Positions 47,249 through 59,771 of a stretch of DNA of 64,000 nucleotides are shown in pieces (within the stretch, counting starts at the first letter, position 1; every line of letters starts with the position of its first letter). The stretch is from contig NW_026516672.1 of assembly GCF_025766255.1 (NCBI RefSeq), forward strand, positions 186,001-250,000, read 5' to 3'. The translations under genes and the position numbers were made by a program. The stretch is from Zychaea mexicana (Eukaryota; Mucoromycota; Mucoromycetes; Mucorales; Lichtheimiaceae). The notes under the pieces are model-generated. The model saw only the letters and a list, made by a program, of their open reading frames with translations. It had not been told where the DNA came from and made no database searches.

Positions 47249-49795
47249 GTTGTTTTGAATGTGTGTAGAATTTAATACAGAAGGATGTAACAAAAAAAAC
47301 ACCCCGCGACGAAAAGCAAAACAAAAATTCGCATTCCGATTGACGTCTCTCCATGGATAGATCTGCTCCAGGCACCTAATTGTCTATGGTAAAATAGAGT
47401 ACAATACACCGCATTAATTATAGAACCTCTGCACTGGTTTCTACTATTTAATGATGAACTATATAGTCTACGTTGGTGAAACGCAAAGTTTCATATTTTA
47501 ATATCAGTTTCTATTGCTTAGATTTGCTTTAATTCCTCTGCTTTAAACATTCCAATACATTAGGCGTACAGTGTACGAATTATCAATCAAAAGTCGAAGA
47601 TACTTTACAGCTAGGTAATCCAGCAAGGAGTTTGTTGAGTACTAAGTTTTAACAAAAATATATGCTCTGCAGTTATATCGACCGATTTTTCACTTCCAGC
47701 TTCACCTATCAAAACTACAATTGCTACTGTACTTTGCTCCTAAATTCTTTCCTTTCTTGTCTTACACCGTGGATCATGTGTGTTGCTTTTATCTTTCTTA
47801 AAACGAGAGATGGTGTGCTACGACATACTGAGGATGATACTGACGATTATGCCGAGTCCTCGAAGGGTGTGTAGCAGTGCTGGTATTAGGTCTAGGATGT
47901 GATATCATACGGGTGCCTCGGGCTGCCGACAACACATCTAAGTGTATACGACACCACGATGGTAGCTTTTCCCGCGGGTTAATGCGGAAATAACACACAC
48001 GGCCCCGCTGCAGCACTTGCGTTTCACACTTATCAATTTCAAATATGTATGGTCCATCAGATTTATCGCTCTCGGAAAGTGACTGGTATCGATGGAAGGT
48101 ACAACTATGAATTCAGGGAATTAGACGGGCTGTTCAGAAAATTACTTTATCACTCATTTTGAATTGATGCAGGAAGCTACCTTAGCAACGAATAGGTATA
48201 TTGTGCAGAGGCTGCTAACGCACTCGTATTCTAGAGACAGTTGGATAAAGCAATGAAATTTCCATAGTGCCTTTTTTACAATAGCAATAAAGAACAGCAG
48301 CACTCTGCATATGCAAATTGTAATTACAAGTAGAAGCAAAAATATTTATGCAGTGATATACGTCTAATAGCTTCAAGTTGATTGGACGCTAGCACTTTAG
48401 TATCACTATAATTCAAAACGGTTCATGCAAAGTATCAAATTACAGTTTGTGACTTTTCAAAGCCTTTCCGGGTCTTGATATAGGGTCACTTTGATGCCCG
48501 GAAAGACACAAGAAAAAGCATCAAGCGGCAACAAGTATATGTATTATTTCCAAAACAAAAGTGTCAATGTGACAACACTATGTTGAGCGACGACAGTAAA
48601 CACACTTCTACGAGAATACAACTTCTATTCTTTAAACGAGCAGCAAGAACGATTAGTATGTTGTGCGTGGACAAGTCTCAAATTTGCTTATCTACTGTAC
48701 TATCCAGTTTGGTATCACTAGTCCTACATTACTTTCAATGAATTAAAGATGGTCAAAATAGCTTGTTGGCAATTAAATATGTATAAGACGATGTATAAAG
48801 CGTGCTTTTTTTATAATAGTAATTTAGTATGTGATAAGTGTTGACAGACATCGTCTTTTAGATTTATCGAAATAAACGCTCTTTCACAACGGCACAAAGT
48901 AACCAAATGTTTCAAAAACAACTTGGAAACAGTGTGTGAGTTCAGTCGTCGCTGGGTAAGGTTTAATTTGAAAGTGCACATTTAGCACACACTACTGCGT
49001 GCAAAATCATACTTGGGTAAGATTATAGATCGGCTTTTCAAAGCTGTCGCCTTCCTGACAGATGTACTTATGGTCCTTCGTTTCCAACATCTATTGGAAA
49101 AAAAGAATAGAGAACAATTATGCATATCTAAGTATTGAAAGCATGCAAATCAGTGAAAAAAGAGCTGTTCTTATACTAATCATTTTGTGGTTACACAGCA
49201 CAACAGTCAAGCGAAGGCTGCCTCACAAGGATAACCAGGATCGGGCACAATGAACCATATGATATTGCTATGGAACGAATAAATGACCGACCACCCAGTA
49301 GAAACTAAAGCATAAAAATGCAATAATGTGGAGAGCTACAGATCACTAAGCCTGTCGGGAGCAGAATTAGACACTTCGTGTCTACAGCAGAACCTTTTTT
49401 TAATATCATATTATGTGAGAAATCAGTGAAGACAGCCGATTTGTACTTACGATGTGGTATAAATTTTTCCCCACCTCGCTCGAAACAACGAGTACTGTTA
49501 ATAACCAACACGTTGGTATCAACAGTAATGGTACTAGTAATATATGTGTTGTTGGTGCGCTTCAACTTCTCTAATATGGTACAGTGTTCGGCTGCACTCA
49601 TGGTTCTCAAATGAATGGGTTGCCAATAGTCTACAATCGTTCCTGATTATATGGATCTGACTTTCCTTTTTTGGTTCCTTGACGTGACATTGCAGCATGA
49701 ATTTGTGGCTTGTTTGCAAGGCTCTTGGTCTGGGTGATATAGCCCATAGTTCTTTCTTTCTCCAATAGATATAGACACAGACACATAATTTAAAA
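47249..49795. other. Gene-poor region, 2.5 kb
   Basis: No intact gene. One coding-like reverse fragment lies at 47798-48104 and is described separately. The rest is AT-rich with random short frames. Confidence 0.45.
47798..48104 (-). pseudogene. Coding-like fragment, possible gene relic
   Basis: A reverse-strand block of about 100 codons with coding character: SDGPYIFEIDKCETQ, RGRVCYFRINPREKL and PSWCRIHLDVLSAARG, then a Ser/Thr/His-rich end. It follows an acceptor-like sequence (CCCTGAATTCATAG) at 48105, but the nearest upstream ATG (48157) cannot be joined in phase. The composition and lack of stops over 100 codons are suggestive but not proof. It may be one exon of a decayed gene or a chance frame. 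No family is recognised. Confidence 0.25.
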
Positions 49796-51043
49796 ATGGC
49801 CACCACCCCGACTCTATCGCGATTGCTTACTCGCCATGTCGGAATCTTGTATACACCAACAGAATCCTTGGCAGCACGATGGCAACTACAGCAACAACGT
49901 GGTTATGCCAAAAAGAATAAGAAAAAGGGCGGGGCAGCAGCAGAGAGCAACAGCGACAGCGCAGACGCTACCACCGAGATAGCTCGTGCGTTTAACGAAA
50001 AGAAACTCCAAGAACGAATGGACAGCACCATCGCATCGCTTAAAGATAACTTTAAAACGCTACGTGTTGGACGAGCCAACCCAGGTATGTGTTATGTAGT
50101 ATATGCAATACGAGAGCGGAAGGAAGTATGCGCTAAAGTGAGGGAGAAAAAAAGGTGATCAGTGGGGCCTACTGACCACGACTTTACGATATACATATGT
50201 ACATATATGTAGCGATTTTGGATAGTGTACGTGTTCGGATAGACGGATCCAATTATTCTCTACGAGACCTTGCCCAAGTCACCATAAGAGATCCACAAAC
50301 ATTGTTGGTTTCTGTGCATGATTCAGAGGTATGCTATTGTATAGGAGCGGATTTATCATGATTCAACGTGTAAGAGTGAGAAAGAGAGGTAAAAGAAAGC
50401 AAGAAATGCTGATTTTTATGGATTTAGTTTCGAACAGCTGTCGATAAAAGCATTCGCGAGTCTGGATTGAACTTGAACCCGGTGATCGATAATGAAATGA
50501 TTCGTGTACCTGTACCAAAGTATGCATCTGAAGAGGAAGAAAAAGAAGGATGATTGGATCATGATATTAAAAGGTACTGATGGGTCGAAAACTTACATGT
50601 GGTTTATTTAGAGCAACTAAAGAAACCAGAGATAAAATGACCAAGCTTGTCAGTCAAATGAGCGAACAAATGAAGTCCAAAATCCGTAACATTCGGCAGG
50701 ATGGTATGAAACAGTTGAAGCAGGATTCCAAGGTAGCACCTGCAGATGAAATTAAAAGGCTCGAAAAGCTGGTAATATATTGCAAGAGGATTAAGGAGGG
50801 GAGGAAGGATATTTTGTTCGAGAGAAAGAGAGAGGGAGGGAGGGAGAGTTATATGTATGCATAAGAAAACAAACGAGGAGAAACCATAAGGGATGTATGG
50901 ATGGATGAATTCGATGTTGTTTACTTATAACGTACTCTATTCGACTTTTCCGATAATATACTCAGGTACAAACACTGACAGATAAGCACAACAAGAATGT
51001 CGAAGAGTTGATCAAGGCGAAGGTCAAGGAAATTCAGTCCTAA
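49796..51043 (+). CDS. RRF1: Mitochondrial ribosome recycling factor
   Basis: Splits mitochondrial ribosomes after termination, with EF-G2. Exons 49796-50084, 50213-50328, 50428-50519, 50612-50771 and 50966-51043 give 244 residues. Residues 1-50 are a basic import leader (LLTRHVGILYTPTES then RWQLQQQRGYAKK). The RRF fold follows: ERMDSTIASLKDNFKTLRVG and RANPAILDSVRV, the hinge-region NYSLRDLAQVTIRD, ESGLNLNPVIDNEMIRVPVP with KATKETRDKM, and a C-terminal helix (VQTLTDKHNKNVEELIKAK). The RANP arginine-containing motif typical of domain I is intact. The start is the first ATG after a pyrimidine-rich leader. Assignment is firm. Confidence 0.95.
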
Positions 51044-54000
51044 TTCGTTTGTCGCCGTCAAATACATAACTTGTACACATGCAAAGGCACAAATTCACTC
51101 GCGATTAGATCATTTGACCCCGCCACCCAAACAACAAAAACAATTCCTACTACTACCCCTCTCTACCAATCGAATCTCTCTTATATAACTTTATTTTGCT
51201 ACTGCTTCATCTTTTTACAATGATACGAATTTTGAGCTGATGTTATTGCTATCATACAGGTTAAATGCATCATAAAGACTGCTTAATGAACAAAAGCACG
51301 AAACAATATGCTATCATACTTGCAATGACAAGACAAATATGGATACCAAGCATATGCATAACTTACCTACAGACAAGGTGTTATTTCTTTCCTCTATGTT
51401 TGCATATATAATACATAGTAACAATAACGGTACTATATTTAGGAGGAAAATGGTATAAAAAATCATATACTGGTTCTAATAATAGGCTACAATACCTCGT
51501 ACTCATCCAGTTTTATATTTGGCTCTTTTCTCCTTACATAGAGGGAGCGATTAAAGTTGGACCGAAATTTAGCTTCTTACTCCTCCATCTTCATCTTAAA
51601 TAAAGAGAAAACGCCAATCATAACATTGAAACTTAACATACGTGTGTATGTGCGCGATAAACGCAAAGTTCTATGTGTATGCACATGCAGTAAGTTTTGT
51701 CTCACACTGCACGACACCAACGTTTCACATCATTATCATTTTTGCCAATACCAGGTGGTACGACAGCTATGTCTACGATACCATTATATCAATAGCGCTT
51801 AATACAGTCCTATTGCTGTTCTTGTCATTATTTACTGTATCAGAGCAGGTTAAAAATGCCGCAAGTATAAATGCAGGCACTATGTATCAGATCCTCATCC
51901 TCAACTTTTACACTATTATATATACTAAAGAATATGCAAGCCCATCGACTGTTGTTGTAGTTTACACTCTTTTATTATGCACAAGACAAAAATCTAAAGA
52001 AGAGTTCTGCTATCAGGACGTGCATAATCGATGCCACGTTTTTTTTCTTACACTCGCTTGTAATCCGCAACAGTATTTACTCTTACTACTATTATGCTGC
52101 ATATGTACTTATATATAAGCACCTTGCTGCCATCTACTGTATGTAATACATATTTCAAAGCTTCTTGGCCAAATGGCATATAAATAAATGGCTGGCTGTT
52201 TTCCTTTCGCTCACATGCGCCGTGTCAATCAAAGTTTGCCGTTTCATATCCTTTTCCTTTTTCTCTCTACTTTCTGCTGCTGCTACAACATTTATATGCA
52301 AGTAACAGTAGGACCACGATGGTGCATATATGTTGTGTACAGTGCAACCTTTTGTGGCGTCATTGTCACCCCATCATTCAGCATTACTGTAGAGAATTCG
52401 GTTCGTCATTGGATCAAGTTTAAACACCATTTCTCTCTCACCAAAATTAGACTGTATACGCTGCTGTATACTGTGAAACTCGTGCTGGTTACGCATTTTC
52501 ACAACAAATTTATCAAATCTTTTTGCTTATCGAGAAAGGGAGATTTACGTGCTATATCATGTAAGAGTGCGTGGCGGTGTATACATTCAGGAAGCATAAG
52601 GAGGCGGGACGTTGGGGCCGTGAGCAAAGCAGCAGCATTAGCATCAGTAACCGATCCTCCACACCGGGGGTGGGAAGAGATAGAGAGGGGTTAAAAGATT
52701 GGGGGGAAAGAAGCAGCAGCAGCACCAGCGGCGGAGGCGTAAGCAAAAGAACTTGACACAAAAGAGTGTGTATGACGCTTGATGTCAATAAGAAGCGGAG
52801 GCGGAGAGGAACGGCCCTACCACAACAACCTCGCAGAGTCGAACAAACGACCCAAAAGGGCGACGACGATGATGATGATGATGCTGTCCGCTCGTTGTTG
52901 GGTTATACGGTGGCGGAGTAGTAGAGGCAGTAGTAGCAGTATATACGTCGTGAGTCACCAAGCTTCACATATCCCAACGAAATGCATATCATACCAAAAG
53001 ATATTAAAGTTTTTAATTACTTTTTTTTGTAACCGCAAAAAAGTTCCATGACGATCCGGTCACGGTATAATAATAAACGCATTAACAAGGTGGTACACGA
53101 CAGTAATAAGTACTCCTCATCCATCGTCTTTAGTAAAAGAGCAATTGAGCTATCATGATGGTGGCTCATAAATCTTAGAGGAGGAGGAAGGGAGAGCAAG
53201 AAGTTAATACATGACAGTGTTGAAGAAAGAATGGGAGATAACACTTATGTATCCCCGTAACTGTTACAACAACTGCTTTGCCTTTTCATATAAAAAATGA
53301 CCTGTTTTTTTTTCGCTCTCTCTATTATGTAGATATAGTTCGACTCTATCACCGTGCAGCTCTTTTTCTCCTTGCTGCTAGTAGACCATGTTTTGATGGA
53401 CGATACATCAGCTGTATGAGAATTAGCAATCATATATCGGGTAAAGATTGTTCTTTTTTTTGGGGGGTGTGTGATGATGGGGTTACCTGATCTTCTTTTC
53501 TTACTACAGCTTTAGAAAGCGTAAAGCTTGAAGCGAAAGCACTACGATTATGATGTGTGAATGTATGTACCTGTAGACGTGACCAGCTCGTTCCTCTGAT
53601 TTGCTCCGCATGTGTGCTACGAGCAAGTTGCCACTCAAAACACGACGGCTCGTGGAACGGCATTAATATCTTGATGTTGTTTTCGACTCCGCCCCGTTGT
53701 TCTCTCTCTTTTATCTATCAACCTTTTGGGGGAGGTGGGGTGGGGGTGGGGGAGCACAATACAGTGTGGGTTGTTGTTGTTGTTCCTTGTGTGTTCTGCA
53801 GTGGGCGGAGACACAAGCCTTTTTGCTTTCGCCCAAAAAAAAAGGTTGTAACAGTATACTATGAGTGGTGTGCTTTTTTATTATATTACAGACAGCAAAG
53901 CGACGCATAAAGTTATTTTTTTTTGGGTCGGAGATGGGTACGCGAGAAAAAGAGAGGGCATGCATGTTGGTTGTTTAAACATTTGCACAAGGAATGTAAA

Positions 54001-54537
54001 TAAAAGTACTTACATACGCTTGGAGACTGTGAAGAGAGAAAGAGAATGAAGAGGGGTATGACCTTTACATATGATCGACAAAAGGGGAGATAACAAAAAA
54101 AAGAAGAAAGGAGAAAGAAGGGTATACACTCCTCTTCCTTAACTACGTAAAAGTAGAAGAGAGGACAAGACTGTCATGAGTTAAGTATGCTGGTGGCAAG
54201 ACTTTTTTCGGGGGGTGGGGACGGACGGAGGGTGTACAATAGCGAGAGTTGTGAATATATGCGCTGATGATGAGGGAGAATAAAAATTCATTGTTGAACA
54301 GAAAAAAAGAGAGATGATGGTCGGTAAAAGAATGGAATAGCTGGCTGGTAGGACGACGCGCAAGAACAGGTGACAGGTTCAGGGCACGCCTTTCTCTATG
54401 TGTATCTGCTGGATATATAATGATTTTGACCAAATTCGCTTCTGATGTTTTTCTTCTTTATTATCTTCCTTTTCCTTTTTTCTTTCTCTTCTTCCATAAC
54501 ACCACCATTATTACTACAATTACTACTGCCAACAACC
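51044..54537. other. Gene-free region, 3.5 kb
   Basis: AT-rich at first, then purine/pyrimidine-biased (about 53700-54500). It contains a 168-codon forward frame (52188-52694) with no recognisable similarity or splice context. No tRNA or mobile element is seen. The final part, CT- and T-rich, is probably the 5' leader of the next gene. Confidence 0.45.
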
Positions 54538-55516
54538 ATGCTGCGCGTCTACTCCATTATGCATCTTGAGCAAGTCTGGACAAAACCTGGCGTACCATTC
54601 GAGGATGAAGAGTACCATCATCATCATCATCGGCAGAATCGAACTGAGGAAGAAGAAGGTGCCTTATCACCCACGTTGGACGTTGTTCATGAGGAGCCCG
54701 AGGAACTTACAGGTAAACTTTCCGCATTTCAAAATATACGTGCAAGTGTGTGTATGTGTGTGTGTGTGTGTAGTGGATCGGATGCTGCACCATTATGCAA
54801 GTTGATATCTAATAAATTTTCATGTATTCGTTGTTGTCATGACGACGATTGCCTTATCACGTTACATAGCAACCGTTGCCAAGCAACCAGAAGAGCCACA
54901 GCAACAACAAGTGCTATCCGTTGCCACAGCAACACCCAACCCCACTGAAGCATCGACCGTTTTTGAGCAACAAGAGCAACAAGAGTCAGATCAAAAGAAG
55001 GAGACGGATGACAAGGCTAACAAAGTACCTGTCAAACAAGAACAGCCTGCTCCTGTTCCTGTTGAAAAAGAAGAACCCAAAAAACAAGAAATAGTACATC
55101 AACAACGGGACACCAAGCGTGATAGCAAAGTATCAACCATGAGCAAAGATTCCAGCTTTGTATTGACTACGATCGCCGAAGAAGGAGCTGCTGCTGTTGG
55201 CGGCCAACAACGTCGTACAAGCCAGAGCAGCGGTTCCAGCAGCAGCAACCGAAGCAAACGAAGCTCCGATTTCAGAAAATTCATAAGCAACATGGCACCA
55301 CCTTTGTCAATGACAAGAACGTCCTCCAAGGACAACGACTCTTCTGCTGCCTCGATACCACCAACCCCGATCTCCTTGAAGCCCAGCCGATCGTCGCAAA
55401 TCCAAGGCAAATTGAATAACCAGCGCAAGAACATCGGCAAAAAGCTCAAGCGTGCCTTCTCAGGCACGAGTAACGGCAGCAATAGAGAGAGTTCCAAGAA
55501 GCGATCTACTTTGTAG
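54538..55516 (+). CDS. Disordered Ser/Gln/Lys-rich protein, unknown
   Basis: A 273-residue protein from exons 54538-54712 and 54870-55516 (phase 1). It has no fold that I recognise. The N-terminus (MLRVYSIMHLEQVWTKPG) is ordered-looking, followed by a short His run and an acidic segment. The middle is Gln/Glu/Lys-rich (EEPQQQQVLS and PVPVEKEEPKKQ). The C-terminal third is Ser-rich and basic with a conserved-looking stretch (SSDFRKFISNMAPPL) and ends KKLKRAFSG then SKKRSTL, similar to a nuclear-localisation or membrane-binding basic tail. An in-frame ATG at 54445 would add 31 mostly hydrophobic residues; I prefer 54538 because the upstream codons read as a pyrimidine-rich leader. The intron holds a (TG)n tract. 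Confidence 0.7.
54745..54772. repeat. (GT)n microsatellite in intron
   Basis: GT-rich run inside the only intron of the disordered-protein gene. Confidence 0.9.
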
Positions 55517-56189
55517 AAAGTAATCTCTCCCACCCCCCCATCATCATTATCATTTATATATTTTTCAAAACAACAACAGACCACTCAAACAGAACACAAA
55601 AAAATGGATATCCTATTTATTACGTAGTATAATATAAAACACCCGTCTCTTCTTCTTGTTCTTCTTTTACTCTCCTCCTTCCTATACATATATATTCTCC
55701 TTATGTGATTGTATTCATAACTTTATCATAGCATCTTTAAGTATTATCATTATTATATATAGTTCTTTTATATATTTTTCTTCATTAAAAGCCAACGCTC
55801 TTTATCTAACACACAAATTAGTATATGCATAGCATCATGCACCGTCTCACGGGTTCTCATCTTTCATAAACATCCCACCCCTGTGGGTGTTTTATAGTAA
55901 CGAAATAGAAAATGAAAAGCCACATTAGGTAAAATTGACATTCACAAACAAATAAACAAAAGCTGTTGCATTATGGTATACTTGCATCATCATCATCCAT
56001 CACTCTTATAACTTTGTCATACTATACCGAAAACAGCTATAGGGGTTATTTTTATTGCCCAGCTTTTCTTACAATTGATTTTGTCATGCGTCTTCTTGCC
56101 ATGTGCCATCCTTATCAAATAATCAAAGACAACGTGATTCGTTTTGTTGTACTATAATAAGGGTTATAAAATTAGAGGGGGGAAGGTTA
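55517..56189. other. Convergent 3' region
   Basis: AT-rich spacer between two convergent genes, with pyrimidine tracts at about 55640-55690. Nothing coding is seen. Confidence 0.5.
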
Positions 56190-57134
56190 TTACTGTATCA
56201 AATCGTGAGGACGGTGATGATGGTGATGATGGCTAGGAGAGGATGATAATGCATTGTTGCTGTTCGAGGTCATATATAAAGGTGGTGATTCTTGGTTCGG
56301 ATGTGGATAAAAGGGGTCAGTAGCAGCAGGACGACTCATGGTGGTAGTATTGTTGCTATCAGTTGCATGGGGCTGTTGTTGTAGGTTCTCTTGTTGTTGT
56401 TGTTGATGAGGGATACTGCTGCTGCTATTAATGATGTTGTTGTTGTCGTTATTTCGACGAGCAGCTATTGGACAATCCTTATGTGCGATGATCAAAGTTT
56501 TTAAATTCAAAATTTCTTCACGTAGAGCCGTGACCTCGTGCTCCAGCTGCTTGTTGTCCGTGTTCATGTATTCCACTTGATGCTGCAAGTTGGCCAACCA
56601 TTGTTTTTTGCGTTGTCGACATTTCAATGCAGCTGGAAAAGAAAGGTGAGTGACAAGATCTGCTTTTTCGAAAGAGAGAGCTACTTTACCTTGACGGTTG
56701 CGCTCTAAAAAGTTTTTACGTCGGTGTTCATCATCTTCCATGTCGTGTTGTTGTAGTTGTTGCTGGTGATGTTCGGGTTGTACAGGCAGTACGCCTTCGG
56801 TATAGCGTCGTTGACGTGGATGCGATGATGACGACGACAGCGGCGGCGTGATCAAATTATTTGTTGGCAAGCTACGACGATGAGCCTTTGGCTGTTGCTC
56901 GTTACCAGTAGGAGGAGGAGCAGGAGCAGATGGGTATAACTCAGATGATAAGAAGCTGAAATGCTGCTCCTCTCGCTTTATCTGTGGATGTTGTTGCGTT
57001 GGGTGCCACATGTGCTCGTTAACAGTGTTCATGGTAGCATCCAGTGGTAACGATGAAAACAAGTCGGCGGTAGCACTACCTCCGGTCGGGTCGAAATGGT
57101 TAAACATGTCCATTGCCATGCTAGTCATGACCAT
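56190..57134 (-). CDS. bZIP transcription factor (ATF/CREB type)
   Basis: DNA-binding regulator with a bZIP of the Atf1/CREB/Sko1 class. Exons (to the first in-frame ATG) are 57134-56690 and 56632-56190. The basic region is NFLERNRQAALKCRQRKKQW, with the NxxAAxxC(R) pattern, joined exactly across the intron. A leucine zipper follows (LANLQHQVEYMNTDNKQLEH then VTALREEILNLKTLI). The flanks are low-complexity: Gln/His/Pro/Ser-rich before, and Asn/Gln/His-rich after, with a run of six histidines near the C-terminus. The frame stays open upstream to about 57255 as a Gly/Ser/Gln-rich stretch after a possible acceptor (CATAATAG), so an additional 5' exon is likely and the true start may be further upstream. 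Proteins of this class commonly act in stress or nutrient responses. Confidence 0.83.
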   Translation of the reverse strand: MVMTSMAMDMFNHFDPTGGSATADLFSSLPLDATMNTVNEHMWHPTQQHPQIKREEQHFSFLSSELYPSAPAPPPTGNEQQPKAHRRSLPTNNLITPPLSSSSSHPRQRRYTEGVLPVQPEHHQQQLQQHDMEDDEHRRKNFLERNRQGKVALSFEKADLVTHLSFPAALKCRQRKKQWLANLQHQVEYMNTDNKQLEHEVTALREEILNLKTLIIAHKDCPIAARRNNDNNNIINSSSSIPHQQQQQENLQQQPHATDSNNTTTMSRPAATDPFYPHPNQESPPLYMTSNSNNALSSSPSHHHHHHRPHDLIQ

Positions 57135-57207
57135 CTTGTCTCCCGAATTGGGAACTGCTGCTGCTCCTGTCACCGTTGCGTCTTGCTGCTGCTGTTGTTG
57201 TTGTTGA

Positions 57208-57875
57208 AAGTGAGGGTGACCACTACCACTTCCTCCTTGTTGTCTGTCTATTATGGTATGTTATCATAGATCACGTCAAATTCAAACATCAGTCATCAAG
57301 ATAGGGTGTCAAACTTGTTAAAAAAAGAGCATGTTGCAAAAAGAGAAATTAACTAACCCATCCTAATTATATATGAGACAGAACTCTTATTTTCCTTTGG
57401 ACGGAGTGCTAATAGCAATAGTTAGAAGAAGGTAGGGTAGGGAACGAGATAGAAAGGGTTGCTGGTAAATTGATCGAAAAAAAGCGTTTTTTCTAGAAAG
57501 TACGAAGGAATTTTATGTATGCAAGGCGCCGGTAAAATTTCCGAGGTTAAGACAAAAAGCAAATCGAAGAAATAGATCCCTTGTATAGGAAGAAAGAAAA
57601 ACCAGCAAGAGAAGTGTTCAAAACGAAAATAAAATCGCTCGTCGTCGTCGTTTTCCGAAAAAATATAGCTTTCCAACTAGTCGGCATGGGAAACCAGTAG
57701 CAAATCGAGATAAACTTCCCATACATTACGACAGGATGACGTTATTGCTTATATTAAATGATAAGGCGGAAGATGTACAAGGAGAAGGAGGAGGAGTAAT
57801 GAAGGGGTTCAAGTGATAAGTGTGTGTGTGTGTATGTACATGATACGTTACTACTAAACGAAAGCTTTTATTCCC
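57208..57875. other. Region between bZIP start and galactokinase stop
   Basis: Probable 5' leader or upstream exon of the bZIP gene near 57210-57260, AT-rich sequence, and a (GT)n run at about 57820-57836 in the galactokinase 3' flank. No other gene is seen. Confidence 0.4.
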
Positions 57876-59771
57876 TTAGAAGCCATTGAAAACAGCACTG
57901 CCACTGCCAGGCTTGGTGGCCAAGACAGCATCGTCGAGCTGATCCTGCGAAAGTTCGGGGAACTTTTGACGGTAGTAGCCATCCTTGATCGCTTCGATCA
58001 ACGTGGGCACATTGGACTCGGTCGTCAGCATGACTGTGCAACCGCCCCAGCCAGCGCCTGTCAGACGAGCGCCATAGGCACCGTGCTGGCGGGCGATTTC
58101 ACACACCTGGTTGATCTCGGGGCACGAGCAGTTGAAGAACTTGTCACACGACTCCTGCGAGGCATTCATGATGCTGCCTAGCACTTCCAATGTGTTGGCA
58201 GGCGCCTTGCTGCAGACGTCGACAAACTCAACCACACGACGGGCTTCGGTCAAGACGTGGTGTGTGCGTTGGACGAGGCGGAAGTAGTCGGTCTCGACAG
58301 GGAAGCGGGTCATGTACTTTTCCTTGAGGGTCTGGACCGGCAAACCCGTCATGTCAGACACTTCTTCAAGCGAGTAGCCTTGGCCATTGCTCGAGTCTTG
58401 TGGGAAGATGTTGGCAATGCGTTCCAAGAGGGCGTCGTACTTTGCAACTTCACTGTTGTCCTTGCCAGCAGCAGCAGCGTATGAGTCAAAGACTTCCTTG
58501 AGCGAGTCAGACGAGGGCAAGTCCAAGACCTTGCTGAGGAAGAGGGCAGCCATCTTGGTTTCGACGACACGCAGATTGTAGTTGCGTGGACCCGAGACAA
58601 ACTTGTCGGCAGTGACCAAGGTGTTGGCAATGACAAAGGCCATTGGGGGCTGTGTCTCGGGCAGGCGAACCAGGCGCGTGGACAGACGTGGTACAAACTC
58701 GACGTGCAATGCATATTGCTGCTCAGAAAACACCGAGGCACTTTGATCCATGCCGCCCGAGTTAACACCAACATTGCGCTCGGCAACAATGGCAATTTCT
58801 GTCAGCTCTTGCTTGCTCAGCGGCAGCTTGTTGGCCTCGATCGTGGCCAGTGCAGAGGTGCACACGACGGCGGCGGACGACGATAGGCCAGAACCAGCTG
58901 GCACGGTGCCGTCCATCAGCAAGTACATGCCCTTGGGCTTTTCGAGGTTGTCGGCACGTTCAAGCATACCCTGTAATAACAAGCACTATTGTTTTAGCCT
59001 AGGATTTCTGGGTTTCTGGGTGCGTACCACTTTAGCCTTTTTTGGACACCCTCGTTGCTTACATACGCAGGAGCCAAAACTACTACTACTACTACCACCA
59101 CTCCCCCCACACATATCTTCTGTGTTTGAATGTGTTTCGAACAGAAGATAGACGACACGTTACCTTATAGCCACACTTGAAGTAGTTGGACCACTCGTGC
59201 TTGGTGCTGTCAATGGTGACAATCGTCTCCTTGCCTTCAAAGTCAAACTCACGTGGCTCGTACTTTGGGTTCATGTTGGCAATGCGGACCTTGGAGTCGT
59301 CGTCGGTGGTGGCGACGGCAATAATGACATCGCGCTCAATGGCCATGGGAAGCACGCCAAAGCCGCAGTAGTCGATGTGCTCGCCGATCAAGTTGACACG
59401 TCCAGGAGAGCGTGCAATAAAGTCGGGCTTTCGTCCGTAGATGGAAGTGAATTTTTCCACAAGGGCATTATAACGTGGTCTGTAATAACAGAGAGTTTCC
59501 CGCATAAGTTTTACTCACGCACCGCCACGATTATACTTTCCCGCTCCCCCTTTTCTCATTCCCTCACACACACACACACACACACACACTCTCTCTCTCT
59601 CTCTCTCTCAGACAAAGGCTTCTTAAGCTGCCCATCCCGTCCCAGTGAATGGGTGAGAGAGCGAGAAACAGAGAGAGTAAAACGTAAAACTCACCCTTGC
59701 TTTGCCAAGGCAGAGGAATCGTAGATCTTGTCCAAGGACTCGTAGGTGGGCACGGGAACGTTGTTGGCCAT
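57876..59771 (-). CDS. GAL1: Galactokinase
   Basis: ATP-dependent phosphorylation of galactose to galactose-1-phosphate, first committed step of the Leloir pathway; cytosolic. Exons 59771-59695, 59479-59164 and 58970-57876 give 495 residues, a normal fungal length. The galactokinase signature GRVNLIGEHIDYCGFG, the ATP-binding PAGSGLSSSAAVV and the C-terminal GHMP motif LTGAGWGGCTV are all present. NSGGMDQSASVF carries the catalytic aspartate. Intron 1 contains a (CA)n(CT)n tract. Codon use is more GC-rich than most genes of the window, consistent with good expression. A TATA-like element (TTTTATAAG on this strand) lies about 120 bases upstream, near 59895. No other Leloir gene is adjacent. 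Confidence 0.97.
59565..59609. repeat. (CA)n(CT)n compound microsatellite
   Basis: A CA tract followed directly by a CT tract, inside intron 1 of the galactokinase gene. Confidence 0.95.

Noticed and set aside
52188..52694. 168-codon forward frame
   Set aside because: The translation has no domain, the start lies only a few bases after a TATA-like string, and no splice-compatible neighbours exist.
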